From Cryomorphaceae bacterium (lineage in GTDB: Bacteria > Bacteroidota > Bacteroidia > Flavobacteriales_D > Crocinitomicaceae): DNA of 14,937 bases. The stretch covers positions 1-14,937 of the forward strand of contig JAIXRD010000001.1 of the NCBI GenBank assembly GCA_027485365.1, given 5' to 3'. Shown here piece after piece: positions 1 through 7,414 of the stretch. The notes below the pieces were generated by a model. That model was not told where the DNA came from and did no database searches. It saw only the letters and a list, made by a program, of their open reading frames with translations. Numbering within the stretch: position 1 is the stretch's first letter; each line of letters starts with the position of its first letter. A program made the position numbers and the translations under genes.

Positions 1-963
1 ATAGATTTTAACCCCTTTGGATCCATAGATGTTCCGCTCGTCGAGGCTGTCTTTTTGCATACGGATGGTGTCGGCGTGCAGGAACAAGGAATCTTTTTGC
101 CTGGTTTCAACTACGAGTGCATGGCCGGCTAAGGTGCTTTGAGAAACATTGTTTTGCGTGTGGAAATAATCGCCTAACAAGATTAAATGTTGGTTATTTT
201 CGTAAATCCGAACATGGCCATTTCCTTTGAATAGTTGATTGGTTTCTTTGTAGAATGCTGTGTCACAATAAATCGTTCGATCTTTTTGCTTGATAAAAAC
301 GTTTTTTCTTAAGAGTCCTTCTTGAATATCAACCCGGTATTGACCTTTCTCACACTGGATTTCTATGCTGTCGTTTTTTATCGTAGTAGGTCCGTGAAAA
401 TATGTGGTTTGTTTTTCGTAGATGAACTGTAAGGTATCTGTAGTCATGGTCAGACGCTGTTTCTTATACTTTACCTTTCCACTAAAGAAACAGGTGCCGG
501 TGCTAGGGTAGAAGTAGCCTAATTTACTTGTGATTACTTCTTTGTTGGTGCTGTTCTCAATTTTACCATAATTTCTATAAATGGCGCGACCGGTTTTTGC
601 ATTGTACTCGAGTGAATCTGACGTTAATTTATATTCTGCATCGCGTACATTGACATGACCCCAAAGTCTTGCGACTTTTGTGCTTCCTGAATAGACTAAG
701 GAGTCGCAGTAAAGATTTACATCATCCTTTGTAATGTGAACCCTTCCGTATGCTCGAACAATTTTATCCTTTTCTCGATAATGTGCAGAATCACAATACA
801 TGGTATTGCCTTGATAAATAAAGCTAACGGTTCCTACCAGGCGATGTGTTTGAGTGGCTTTATTAAAATAAATCTTTTCTGAACCAGGCAGAAGTTCAAG
901 CTTACACTGTGAAAACAACACATTTAATGCGAAAACAAAGCCGATTAACAGGGTGAAACGCAC
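1..963 (-). CDS. OstA-like (LptA/OstA-type) exported protein, C-terminus cut off
   Basis: Partial gene: 321 codons are open from a GTG at 961-963 to the window edge. The protein opens with a hydrophobic export signal (RFTLLIGFVFALNVLFSQ). It continues as repeated short beta-rich units containing phrases such as YCDSAHY, YCDSLVY, LTSDSLEYN and YCDTAFY, the repeating pattern of OstA/LptA-type proteins. In the Bacteroidota this family is thought to help carry lipopolysaccharide across the periplasm; that role is family knowledge, not shown here. The GTG start is forced: a TAG stop lies in frame three codons upstream, and the first in-frame ATG would remove the signal peptide. The gene begins 14 nt after the purA stop, so it is probably the fourth gene of the fur operon. 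The missing C-terminus prevents a check of full length. Confidence 0.8.
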   Translation of the reverse strand, partial: MRFTLLIGFVFALNVLFSQCKLELLPGSEKIYFNKATQTHRLVGTVSFIYQGNTMYCDSAHYREKDKIVRAYGRVHITKDDVNLYCDSLVYSGSTKVARLWGHVNVRDAEYKLTSDSLEYNAKTGRAIYRNYGKIENSTNKEVITSKLGYFYPSTGTCFFSGKVKYKKQRLTMTTDTLQFIYEKQTTYFHGPTTIKNDSIEIQCEKGQYRVDIQEGLLRKNVFIKQKDRTIYCDTAFYKETNQLFKGNGHVRIYENNQHLILLGDYFHTQNNVSQSTLAGHALVVETRQKDSLFLHADTIRMQKDSLDERNIYGSKGVKIY

Positions 964-977
964 GAGATTCTATGGGA

Positions 978-2246
978 TTATTTTAAGAGCGTTTGAGCTC
1001 GGTCTGGACCTACCGAAACCATTCGAATTGGCACTTCCAGTTGTTTTTCTAAATAATTCACATAGATTTTAAGCGCTTCAGGAGCATCATCATAGGATGT
1101 TAATTGAGTCAGATCCGCTTTCCATCCTTCCATTTGTGTTAAGATGGGTTTGATTTCTAAATCACTTACATCATAAGGGAATTCGGTTACTGTTTCTCCA
1201 TTGATTTCATATCCTTCACAAATCATGATGTGATCAAAAATCCCTAATACATCAGCTTTCATCATGCACAATTCCGTTACCCCATTAATCATGATGGCAT
1301 ACTTCAATTGTACTAAATCTAACCAGCCGCAACGACGTGGTCTACCCGTGGTAGCGCCAAATTCGTGTCCTTCTTTTCGCATCAACTCCCCGGTCTCATT
1401 ATCCAATTCGCTTGGAAATGGTCCGCTCCCCACTCGGGTGCAATACGCTTTGAAAATCCCAATTACGTTACCAATGGCTGAAGGAGGGACTCCTAAGCCT
1501 GTGCACGTTCCTGCGGTCACGGTATTCGATGATGTTACAAAAGGATAGGTGCCGAAATCAATGTCAAGCATGGTACCTTGTGCGCCTTCAGCTAAAATGC
1601 GTTGATTGTTTTTTAACGCACGGTTCAGGTAATGGTCACTTTCTATGCATGTTAATCCTTTCAGGCGTTCGATTTGCTTAAACCACTCGGCCTCCATTTC
1701 TGTAAGATCATAGGTGAATCCTTCATAATGGTCAAGTAAATTCAGATGTTTTTGCTTTAAATCCTCATATTTCGCTTTGAAATTTGGAGAAAATAAATCA
1801 CCAACTCGCAAGCCGTTACGACCCGTTTTATCCATGTAGGTCGGACCAATTCCTTTAAGGGTTGAACCAATTTTATTTAAGCCTTTTGATTGCTCCGATG
1901 CAGCGTCAAGTAAACGGTGTGAAGGCAAAATCAAATGGGCTTTTTTAGAAATTAGCAAGCGACTCTTTAGGTCGATGTTGAAAGGGGTTAATTTATCAAG
2001 TTCTCCAGCAAATACGATTGGATCGATGACTACGCCATTTCCAATGACATTAAGTGCCTCAGGTCTAAAAATCCCGGAAGGAACCGTATGCAATACATGC
2101 TTAATTCCTTCGAATTCCAGGGTGTGGCCAGCATTTGGCCCCCCTTGAAACCGAGCGATAATGTCATATGATGGTGTTAATACGTCAACTACCTTTCCTT
2201 TCCCTTCATCTCCCCATTGAAGGCCTAACAACACGTCCACTTTCAT
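978..2246 (-). CDS. purA: Adenylosuccinate synthetase
   Basis: PurA joins IMP and aspartate using GTP to make adenylosuccinate, the first committed step from IMP to AMP, in the cytoplasm. At 422 aa it is close to the usual ~430. The N-terminus has the family's GTP/IMP loop GLQWGDEGKGK with the catalytic Asp at residue 13, followed by QGGPNAGHT with the catalytic His at 41, the same numbering as in E. coli PurA. Further family motifs are GNGVVIDP, KGIGPTYMDK, GAQGTMLDIDFGTYPF, SGPFPSEL and the aspartate-binding loop ATTGRPRRCGW. The start codon lies 2 nt after the upstream STAS gene and the stop 14 nt before the ostA-like gene, so it is an internal gene of the fur operon. No frameshift or missing key residue was seen. 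Confidence 0.98.
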   Translation of the reverse strand: MKVDVLLGLQWGDEGKGKVVDVLTPSYDIIARFQGGPNAGHTLEFEGIKHVLHTVPSGIFRPEALNVIGNGVVIDPIVFAGELDKLTPFNIDLKSRLLISKKAHLILPSHRLLDAASEQSKGLNKIGSTLKGIGPTYMDKTGRNGLRVGDLFSPNFKAKYEDLKQKHLNLLDHYEGFTYDLTEMEAEWFKQIERLKGLTCIESDHYLNRALKNNQRILAEGAQGTMLDIDFGTYPFVTSSNTVTAGTCTGLGVPPSAIGNVIGIFKAYCTRVGSGPFPSELDNETGELMRKEGHEFGATTGRPRRCGWLDLVQLKYAIMINGVTELCMMKADVLGIFDHIMICEGYEINGETVTEFPYDVSDLEIKPILTQMEGWKADLTQLTSYDDAPEALKIYVNYLEKQLEVPIRMVSVGPDRAQTLLK

Positions 2247-2248
2247 AA

Positions 2249-2584
2249 TTATTGTTTAAAATGATTAGTTGCATCTTCGATGGTCTCATAAATTGCGAAC
2301 ACCTCATGCATTTTAGTTATGTCAAATAGTTTTTTTAGGTTAGAATTTACTTGGGCAATCACTGCATCGCCACCGTTAACTCGTGACCTGGTTAAAATTC
2401 TCACCATGAATGCAATCCCACTGGAATTTACATGGGTAAGGTCTTTTAAGTCTAGAATAATATTCCAGTTCTGTAATTTTTCGATTTCCGTAGATACTGC
2501 TTTTAAATCCGCATCGGAAAGCAATTTTCCTTCCAAGGTGATACAGGTGGTGTTTTCACCGTTCGAAATGAAATAATCAATCAT
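2249..2584 (-). CDS. STAS-domain protein (anti-anti-sigma factor family)
   Basis: A single small STAS domain (111 aa). The hallmark loop is LDLKDLTHVNSSGIAFM (about residues 44-60), where SpoIIAA-like anti-anti-sigma factors have a D-S-S-G-L site phosphorylated on serine. Here it reads N-S-S-G-I, so Ser54 is the likely phospho-acceptor; the preceding Asp is replaced by Asn. Such proteins act in partner-switching with a serine kinase/anti-sigma factor and a phosphatase, neither of which is visible in the window. The gene overlaps the end of fur by 8 nt (ATGATTGA) and sits 2 nt before purA, so translation is probably coupled. Its target cannot be told from sequence; a link to iron or oxidative stress control through the fur neighbour is only a possibility. 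Confidence 0.88.
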   Translation of the reverse strand: MIDYFISNGENTTCITLEGKLLSDADLKAVSTEIEKLQNWNIILDLKDLTHVNSSGIAFMVRILTRSRVNGGDAVIAQVNSNLKKLFDITKMHEVFAIYETIEDATNHFKQ

Positions 2585-3029
2585 TTTCTTTGTTTTTAAT
2601 TCCGTAAAAATAGAGCGAATGGTGTTGGATTTCTACCCCAAAAATATCTTCAATAGTTGCCTTGATTTGCTGTATCCTAGGATCGCAAAACTCAATCACT
2701 TCACCCGAGTCTGTCAAAATGATATGGTCGTGCTGTTTTGATCCATGTGCCTTTTCATATTGCGCCATCGCTTTTCCGAATTGGTGTTTACGAACTAGGT
2801 TACAGGCCAACAGTAATTCAATCGTATTGTAAAGCGTGGCTCTTGAAACGCGGTAGTTATCCGCTTTCATTTTAAAGTACAAGGTCTCAATGTCAAAATG
2901 CCCTTCATAGGTATAAATTTCATTGAGTATCGCGAAGCGTTCAGGGGTCTTTCTGTGACCATTCTGCTCTAAATACGCGGCAAAAATTCCTTTTACTTTT
3001 TCTGGTAATTCCAAGGTAGACAAATTCAA
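2577..3029 (-). CDS. Fur-family transcriptional regulator
   Basis: A 150 aa Fur/PerR-type metal-dependent repressor. The winged-helix DNA-binding part contains HRKTPERFAILNEIYT and the recognition-helix region YRVSRATLYNTIELL (about residues 25-75). The dimerisation/metal-binding part has HGSKQHDHIIL and GEVIEFCDP, with His/Asp ligands around 95-102. The structural zinc Cys-x-x-Cys that usually follows the HDH motif is absent (LTDS at 105-108), leaving one nearby Cys at 115. Whether it senses iron, peroxide or zinc cannot be decided. The start is TTG: an in-frame TAA lies four codons upstream, the first ATG falls inside the DNA-binding domain, and a -7 box sits 4 nt before the TTG. It is the first gene of a four-gene minus-strand operon. 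Confidence 0.92.
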   Translation of the reverse strand: MNLSTLELPEKVKGIFAAYLEQNGHRKTPERFAILNEIYTYEGHFDIETLYFKMKADNYRVSRATLYNTIELLLACNLVRKHQFGKAMAQYEKAHGSKQHDHIILTDSGEVIEFCDPRIQQIKATIEDIFGVEIQHHSLYFYGIKNKEND

Positions 3030-3033
3030 GTAG

Positions 3034-3041
3034 CAAATTTA
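3034..3041 (-). promoter_or_regulatory. -7 promoter box for the fur operon
   Basis: On the minus strand this reads TAAATTTG, a full match to the Bacteroidota -7 consensus TAnnTTTG. It ends 4 nt before the TTG start of fur, so the predicted transcription start falls at or next to the start codon. No convincing -33 TTTG was found at the usual distance. Confidence 0.5.
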
Positions 3042-3131
3042 CTTTTTATTTGATTCTAATTCATTCGTAAAATCGTTGATTTTTTAGAGGTTTTGAACAC
3101 TTTTTCAACGCTTTTTATATGGATTTCTATG

Positions 3132-3139
3132 TACCTTTG
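3132..3139 (+). promoter_or_regulatory. -7 promoter box for the GT2-ettA unit
   Basis: TACCTTTG matches TAnnTTTG exactly and lies 4 nt before the ATG at 3144. It favours this ATG over a TTG-initiated extension from 3093, because the extension would place the promoter inside the coding region. No clear -33 element is visible. Confidence 0.6.
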
Positions 3140-3143
3140 TGCT

Positions 3144-3887
3144 ATGTTAAATCAAAAACGCATTTGCATTGTGCTTCCGGCGTATAATGCCGCAGAAACC
3201 CTCGAAATGACCTACAACGAGATTCCATTTGACATTGTTGATGAAGTGGTTTTAGTGGATGATGCCAGCAGAGACCATACCTCTGAATTAGCTGAAAAAT
3301 TAGGGATTCAGCATGTGATTCGTCATGAAAACAATCGGGGCTACGGTGGTAACCAGAAATCATGTTATCGAAAGGCGCTTGAGCTCAATTCCGACATCGT
3401 AATCATGCTTCATCCAGATTATCAGTACACGCCAAAATTGATCCATTCAATCGCGGCAATTATTGCCTTTGATGTTTATCCTGTTGTACTTGGTTCACGA
3501 ATTTTAGGAAAGGGAGCGCTTAAGGGGGGCATGCCCATGTATAAGTACATTGCAAATCGCTTTTTAACCCTCGGTCAAAACATCCTCATGAGTCAGAAGC
3601 TCTCTGAATATCATTCTGGATATCGTGCATTCGCTAAAGAGGTTTTCTCGAAAATCGATATCGAATTGAATTCGGATGACTTTATTTTTGATAATCAAAT
3701 GTTAGCGCAGTTGTTTTATGCAGGATACGAAATAGGCGAAGTAACCTGTCCAACCAAGTATTTTGAAGAAGCTTCATCCATCAATTTTTCACGCTCCATG
3801 AAATATGGTTTCGGTGTGATTGGCGTGAGTATCGGATATCGATTAGCGAAATGGGGGCTTTATACCCCGAAAATTTATAAGAATTAA
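3144..3887 (+). CDS. GT2-family glycosyltransferase (polyprenyl-phosphate sugar synthase-like)
   Basis: A 247 aa soluble GT-A fold enzyme. The N-terminus reads ICIVLPAYNAAETL, then VVLVDDASRDHT with the nucleotide-sugar-binding VDD at about 38-40, then NRGYGGNQ (64-71). Where many family members have a D-x-D metal-binding motif it has MLHPDYQYTP (88-97). EYHSGYRAF (155-163) is a further family motif. Dolichyl-phosphate mannose synthase-like GT2 enzymes transfer a sugar from a nucleotide to a polyprenyl phosphate at the inner membrane. No membrane segment is present, so it would act as a soluble or peripheral enzyme. The open frame extends upstream to a TTG at 3093, but conservation and the -7 box begin at this ATG. 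It lies 11 nt before ettA and is probably co-transcribed with it. The sugar and acceptor are unknown. Confidence 0.88.
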   Translation: MLNQKRICIVLPAYNAAETLEMTYNEIPFDIVDEVVLVDDASRDHTSELAEKLGIQHVIRHENNRGYGGNQKSCYRKALELNSDIVIMLHPDYQYTPKLIHSIAAIIAFDVYPVVLGSRILGKGALKGGMPMYKYIANRFLTLGQNILMSQKLSEYHSGYRAFAKEVFSKIDIELNSDDFIFDNQMLAQLFYAGYEIGEVTCPTKYFEEASSINFSRSMKYGFGVIGVSIGYRLAKWGLYTPKIYKN

Positions 3888-3898
3888 TTTATAGCATT

Positions 3899-5581
3899 AT
3901 GTCAGACGATAAGAAAATTATTTTTTCTATGGTCGGGGTTTCTAAATCCACCCCACAAGGAAAACAAATCATTAAAAACATTTACCTCAGTTTTTTCTAT
4001 GGTGCCAAAATCGGTATCATTGGATTGAACGGTGCAGGAAAATCTACCGTAATGAAAATCATAGCGGGACTCGATCAATCTTACCAAGGAGATGTTGTAT
4101 TCTCCCCGGGGTATAGCGTCGGGTATCTTCCACAGGAACCTGAGTTAGATCCGAATAAAACGGTCAAAGAAATTGTGTTGGAAGGGGCAAAAGAAATTGT
4201 TGATGTGCTTAAGGAATATGAAGACATTAACAACGCGTTCATGGATGAGGAAGTGATGAATGATCCAGATAAAATGGATAAGTTAATCGCTCGTCAAGGG
4301 GAAGTTCAAGATAAGATTGATGCGCTTGATGCATGGGAATTGGATAATAAAATTGAACGTGCTATGGATGCCTTGCGCTGTCCACCCGATGACCAAGAAA
4401 TTGCTTCACTTTCTGGTGGAGAAAAACGTCGCGTAGCGCTTTGTAGACTCTTGCTGCAAAATCCTGATGTACTCTTGTTAGATGAGCCAACAAACCACTT
4501 GGATGCGGAATCAATTGATTGGTTAGAACAACATTTACAACAATATCAAGGTACGGTCATTGCAGTAACCCACGACCGGTATTTCTTGGATAACGTTGCG
4601 GGTTGGATTCTTGAATTGGATCGGGGAGAGGGGATTCCTTGGAAAGGAAACTACAGCTCATGGCTTGAACAGAAAGGGAAACGATTAAAAGAGGAGGAAA
4701 AGACCGAATCTAAACGTCAACGCATGCTTGCTCAAGAATTAGAATGGGTTCGAATGAATCCAAAAGCACGTCAGGCAAAATCGAAAGCTAGGCTTCAGAA
4801 TTATGAAAAAATGCTCTCAGAAGACGGCAAAGAAAAAGAAGCTACGCTTGAGATTCCAATCCCGAATGGTCCACGACTTGGAAACAATGTGATTGAAGCG
4901 ATCCACGTAGGTAAGAGCTTTGGAGATAAATTGCTATACGATGATTTGAATTTCTCCCTACCACCTGCCGGAATTGTTGGAATCATTGGGCCGAACGGTG
5001 CAGGAAAAACGACCATATTCAAAATGATTATGGAAGAATTGATGCCGGATAGCGGAGAATTTAAAGTCGGAGAAACCGTGAAATTGGGGTATGTCGATCA
5101 GAACCATAAATCCTTAGATCCAAATAAATCGGTATATGATGTGGTTTCGAATGGTCTTGAATTTATTGAAATTGGAAATCAAAAAATCAACGCCAGAGCA
5201 TACCTTTCAAAGTTCAATTTTAACGGTTCAGATCAAAATAAAAAAGTTGGCGTACTTTCCGGTGGGGAACGAAATCGATTGCATTTGGCGATGACCTTAA
5301 TGATTGAAGCCAACGTCTTGTTACTGGATGAGCCAACCAACGATATTGATGTGAACACCTTGCGCGCACTGGAAGAAGGCATCGAGCGCTTTGCGGGTTG
5401 TGCGGTGGTTATTTCTCACGACCGTTGGTTCTTAGATCGTATTTGTACACACATCCTAGCCTTTGAAGGAGATTCTCAGGTTTATTGGTTCGAAGGTTCC
5501 TACTCTGAATACGAGGAAAACAAAAAGAAACGCTTGGGTGATAGTGGCCCGAAACGAATCAAGTATCGAAAAATAATGTAA
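3899..5581 (+). CDS. ettA: ABC-F energy-dependent translational throttle protein EttA
   Basis: A 560 aa cytoplasmic ABC-F ATPase with two nucleotide-binding domains and no membrane segment. It binds the ribosomal E site and gates early elongation according to ATP/ADP level (known for E. coli EttA). Domain 1 has Walker A GLNGAGKST (42-50), signature LSGGEKRR (171-178), Walker B LLLDEPTNHLD with catalytic Glu196, and the H-loop THDR. An inserted arm (about 95-160) and the DAWELDNKIERAMDAL stretch are typical of EttA rather than Uup or ABCF2. A basic linker follows (EWVRMNPKARQAKSKAR). Domain 2 has GPNGAGKTT, LSGGERNR and LLLDEPTNDID. The C-terminal ENKKKRLGDSGPKRIKYR also fits EttA. It is the second gene of a two-gene unit, and its TAA directly abuts the stop of the opposing SGNH gene. 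Confidence 0.96.
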   Translation: MSDDKKIIFSMVGVSKSTPQGKQIIKNIYLSFFYGAKIGIIGLNGAGKSTVMKIIAGLDQSYQGDVVFSPGYSVGYLPQEPELDPNKTVKEIVLEGAKEIVDVLKEYEDINNAFMDEEVMNDPDKMDKLIARQGEVQDKIDALDAWELDNKIERAMDALRCPPDDQEIASLSGGEKRRVALCRLLLQNPDVLLLDEPTNHLDAESIDWLEQHLQQYQGTVIAVTHDRYFLDNVAGWILELDRGEGIPWKGNYSSWLEQKGKRLKEEEKTESKRQRMLAQELEWVRMNPKARQAKSKARLQNYEKMLSEDGKEKEATLEIPIPNGPRLGNNVIEAIHVGKSFGDKLLYDDLNFSLPPAGIVGIIGPNGAGKTTIFKMIMEELMPDSGEFKVGETVKLGYVDQNHKSLDPNKSVYDVVSNGLEFIEIGNQKINARAYLSKFNFNGSDQNKKVGVLSGGERNRLHLAMTLMIEANVLLLDEPTNDIDVNTLRALEEGIERFAGCAVVISHDRWFLDRICTHILAFEGDSQVYWFEGSYSEYEENKKKRLGDSGPKRIKYRKIM

Positions 5582-5587
5582 TTATTT
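5571..5587. repeat. Short AT-only inverted repeat across two abutting stop codons
   Basis: AAATAAT - GTA - ATTATTT is a perfect 7-bp inverted repeat spanning the ettA stop (5579-5581) and the convergent SGNH gene stop (5582-5584). It contains no G-C pairs and is not followed by a T-run, so it is at best a weak bidirectional terminator and may be chance in AT-rich DNA. Confidence 0.35.
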
Positions 5588-6325
5588 CAGGCTTTTGGTA
5601 TATTTCCAAACCAGCGATTCAATCACATTGTGCTTTTTGATCTTTAAATACGCTTGAGGCGTATGACTAACCCTTTCCTTAAAAATTACCGAATAAAAAC
5701 TACAGGCGGCAGCATATGAACCCAATTTACTGGGGTGACTGTTGTCGGATTTGTAAAGTGTTGTGATATGATGTCTGAAGTATAACTTTTCAAATACTAA
5801 GCCCACCGGTGTAAGTAAGGCATCGAAATCTGTAGCAAGCACCTTGTATTTTGCCGAGATTCTTCGAATCATTTTGTAATGCGTATTGGAATACCCATAT
5901 TTAGGATACCCCTTTTTATAAGCCCAGGTCATAAAGAAAACTAACTTGGTGTTAGGGTTTCGTTGCTTAATGCTCGAGACGATTTTGTTTAAGCCGGGAA
6001 GCGTTTTGTTATAATAGATCGAACTGTCCTTTAACATGTCTCTACTGGAACCTTGCAGCACCACGTAATCCCATTTCTTCCATTGGATTGCCTTGTAAAC
6101 TTTATCTCGTAAAGAATGTCTATAGAACGAGGTTTTTCCTTTGACACACCAATTTACTTCAACGTGTTTTCCATTTGCCTTGGCGATTTTCATGAACATG
6201 CGCGGCATGTGATTGCGGTAGGTGTACGAATTGCCTATGAATAATATACGTATTGGTTCTTCCGCGAAGCTCAGGGACTGACCTGAAACCAATAGTAAAA
6301 GAAGAAATACAACGATGCGATTCAT
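5582..6325 (-). CDS. Exported SGNH/GDSL-type hydrolase
   Basis: A 247 aa protein with a clear signal peptide (residues ~1-21, ending SFA), so periplasmic or surface-exposed. Block I is ILFIGNSYT with the likely nucleophile Ser33. Block V is SDNSHPSKLGSYAAA, with Asp194 and His197 in the D-x-x-H arrangement of SGNH hydrolases. The middle contains DYVVLQGSSRD, in the region of the family's block III, with a less canonical oxyanion residue. SGNH enzymes are commonly esterases that remove acetyl or acyl groups from glycans or lipids; the substrate is not evident. It lies 39 nt after the third sulfotransferase and is probably the last gene of that operon. A weaker internal promoter-like TACATTCG is at 6342-6349. 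It converges on ettA with zero intergenic bases. Confidence 0.82.
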   Translation of the reverse strand: MNRIVVFLLLLLVSGQSLSFAEEPIRILFIGNSYTYRNHMPRMFMKIAKANGKHVEVNWCVKGKTSFYRHSLRDKVYKAIQWKKWDYVVLQGSSRDMLKDSSIYYNKTLPGLNKIVSSIKQRNPNTKLVFFMTWAYKKGYPKYGYSNTHYKMIRRISAKYKVLATDFDALLTPVGLVFEKLYFRHHITTLYKSDNSHPSKLGSYAAACSFYSVIFKERVSHTPQAYLKIKKHNVIESLVWKYTKSLK

Positions 6326-6364
6326 AAGTACATTAACAAGACGAATGTAATAAAAGTTCTAAGT

Positions 6365-7414
6365 TTAAGGAGCGTATTCCTTATTCCTTCGTCTAATAAT
6401 GCGTTTTAGCTTGAGTGGTAGGAGTCGATATGCTCTCCATAAATACGGACGGAATAACAATGCGAGTATTCGGTAAAGGGTCCAGCTTAAAGTATCCCAA
6501 AAAGTAAGTTTAATAGCAGTTGATGGGGTAGTATATCCAAGCTTTTTACTAGTTTCATTCGTTTGTTTTAGAATTACTCCTTGATGTTTTTCTGACAAGG
6601 ATTGAGTAATTTGTTGTTTTGTACGGGGAGTTGCATCTAAAATTCCTCGGTGAAAATCGCTAATTTTTTCAATGTATTGAGGGCTCAGTAAGTATGCGCG
6701 ATGTGCAATTAATGCGTGAAATCCTGCTTGATAATTCAATTGTGAAGGTTCAAATGAAACGCCCCAATATGTGTTCAAAGTTTTTAGTGCGGATTCAGGG
6801 TTGGAAATGAAAGTTTCAAAGGGTAAGATTTGAATGCTTGGAAAACCTAAGGCCTCATCGTAGGTAAGTTTCCAAACATTACTCAAATAATAGGGGTGAC
6901 TAAAAAAATCAATGCCTCTTCGACTTTTCGCTTCAATATTCGCTAATACGTTTCGGGTTAACATCAAAAACGATGCACTGGGAAATAAACGCGTAATTTC
7001 CTCCTTATGAAACACATACTTCATCTGCTTGTCAAGAATAACCTTGATGGAATCCTTGTTTTTAATGTCGCTATCGTAGAAATTTAAATAAGTTAATTTG
7101 ATTAATCGATCATAGTTCAAGATAGCGGCATGGACCATGAGGCATTGAATAAAACGCTCTTTGTGCTCAAAATACAAGGCGGCGTTCTTTTCGAAAAGGC
7201 TAAAGAAGTCATCCACATAGGCCTTAATTCGGCTTTCATTCCAATCGCTTATGTTTCCGTACTTACCTGAAAAATACAAGGCAAACGGTTCTTCCGATGC
7301 AACAATCAATGAAGGATTCATATTCAACATGGTCGCAAGCAAAGAGGAACCCGTACGTTCCGTACAAAGTATAAAATGAATGGGTATGGAATCTAATTCG
7401 TCGCTACGCCACAT
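6365..7414 (-). CDS. Sulfotransferase-family protein, divergent (third of three)
   Basis: A 349 aa protein whose N-terminus, IHFILCTERTGSSLLATMLNMNP (12-34 from this start), is the PAPS 5'-phosphosulfate loop of sulfotransferases. Here the usual G-R-S-G is E-R-T-G. The expected 3'-phosphate site reads LTRNVLANIEAKSRRG. Aligned with the neighbours' RDPRANVAS, the Ser that contacts the 3'-phosphate is Ala, with another Ser two residues on. The C-terminus is hydrophobic then strongly basic (YRLLPLKLKRIIRRR), suggesting membrane association. The start chosen is ATG at 7412-7414, giving an 11-nt overlap with the upstream gene. A longer frame from TTG at 7456 would overlap 53 nt and adds no recognisable sequence. 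Sulfuryl transfer from PAPS is inferred; the substrate is unknown. Confidence 0.78.
   Translation of the reverse strand: MWRSDELDSIPIHFILCTERTGSSLLATMLNMNPSLIVASEEPFALYFSGKYGNISDWNESRIKAYVDDFFSLFEKNAALYFEHKERFIQCLMVHAAILNYDRLIKLTYLNFYDSDIKNKDSIKVILDKQMKYVFHKEEITRLFPSASFLMLTRNVLANIEAKSRRGIDFFSHPYYLSNVWKLTYDEALGFPSIQILPFETFISNPESALKTLNTYWGVSFEPSQLNYQAGFHALIAHRAYLLSPQYIEKISDFHRGILDATPRTKQQITQSLSEKHQGVILKQTNETSKKLGYTTPSTAIKLTFWDTLSWTLYRILALLFRPYLWRAYRLLPLKLKRIIRRRNKEYAP

Noticed and set aside
3030..3041. Near-palindrome AGTAAATTTGCT as a Fur operator
   Set aside because: It is short, coincides with the -7 box, and does not resemble the longer Fur-box inverted repeat; too weak to call.
3094..3110. 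TTGAA...TTCAA inverted repeat upstream of the GT2 gene
   Set aside because: Five-base AT-rich arms are expected by chance in this DNA, and no matching site occurs elsewhere in the window.
3093..3143. TTG-initiated N-terminal extension of the GT2 protein
   Set aside because: The extra 17 residues show no family similarity, and a perfect -7 box lies inside them, 4 nt before the ATG at 3144.
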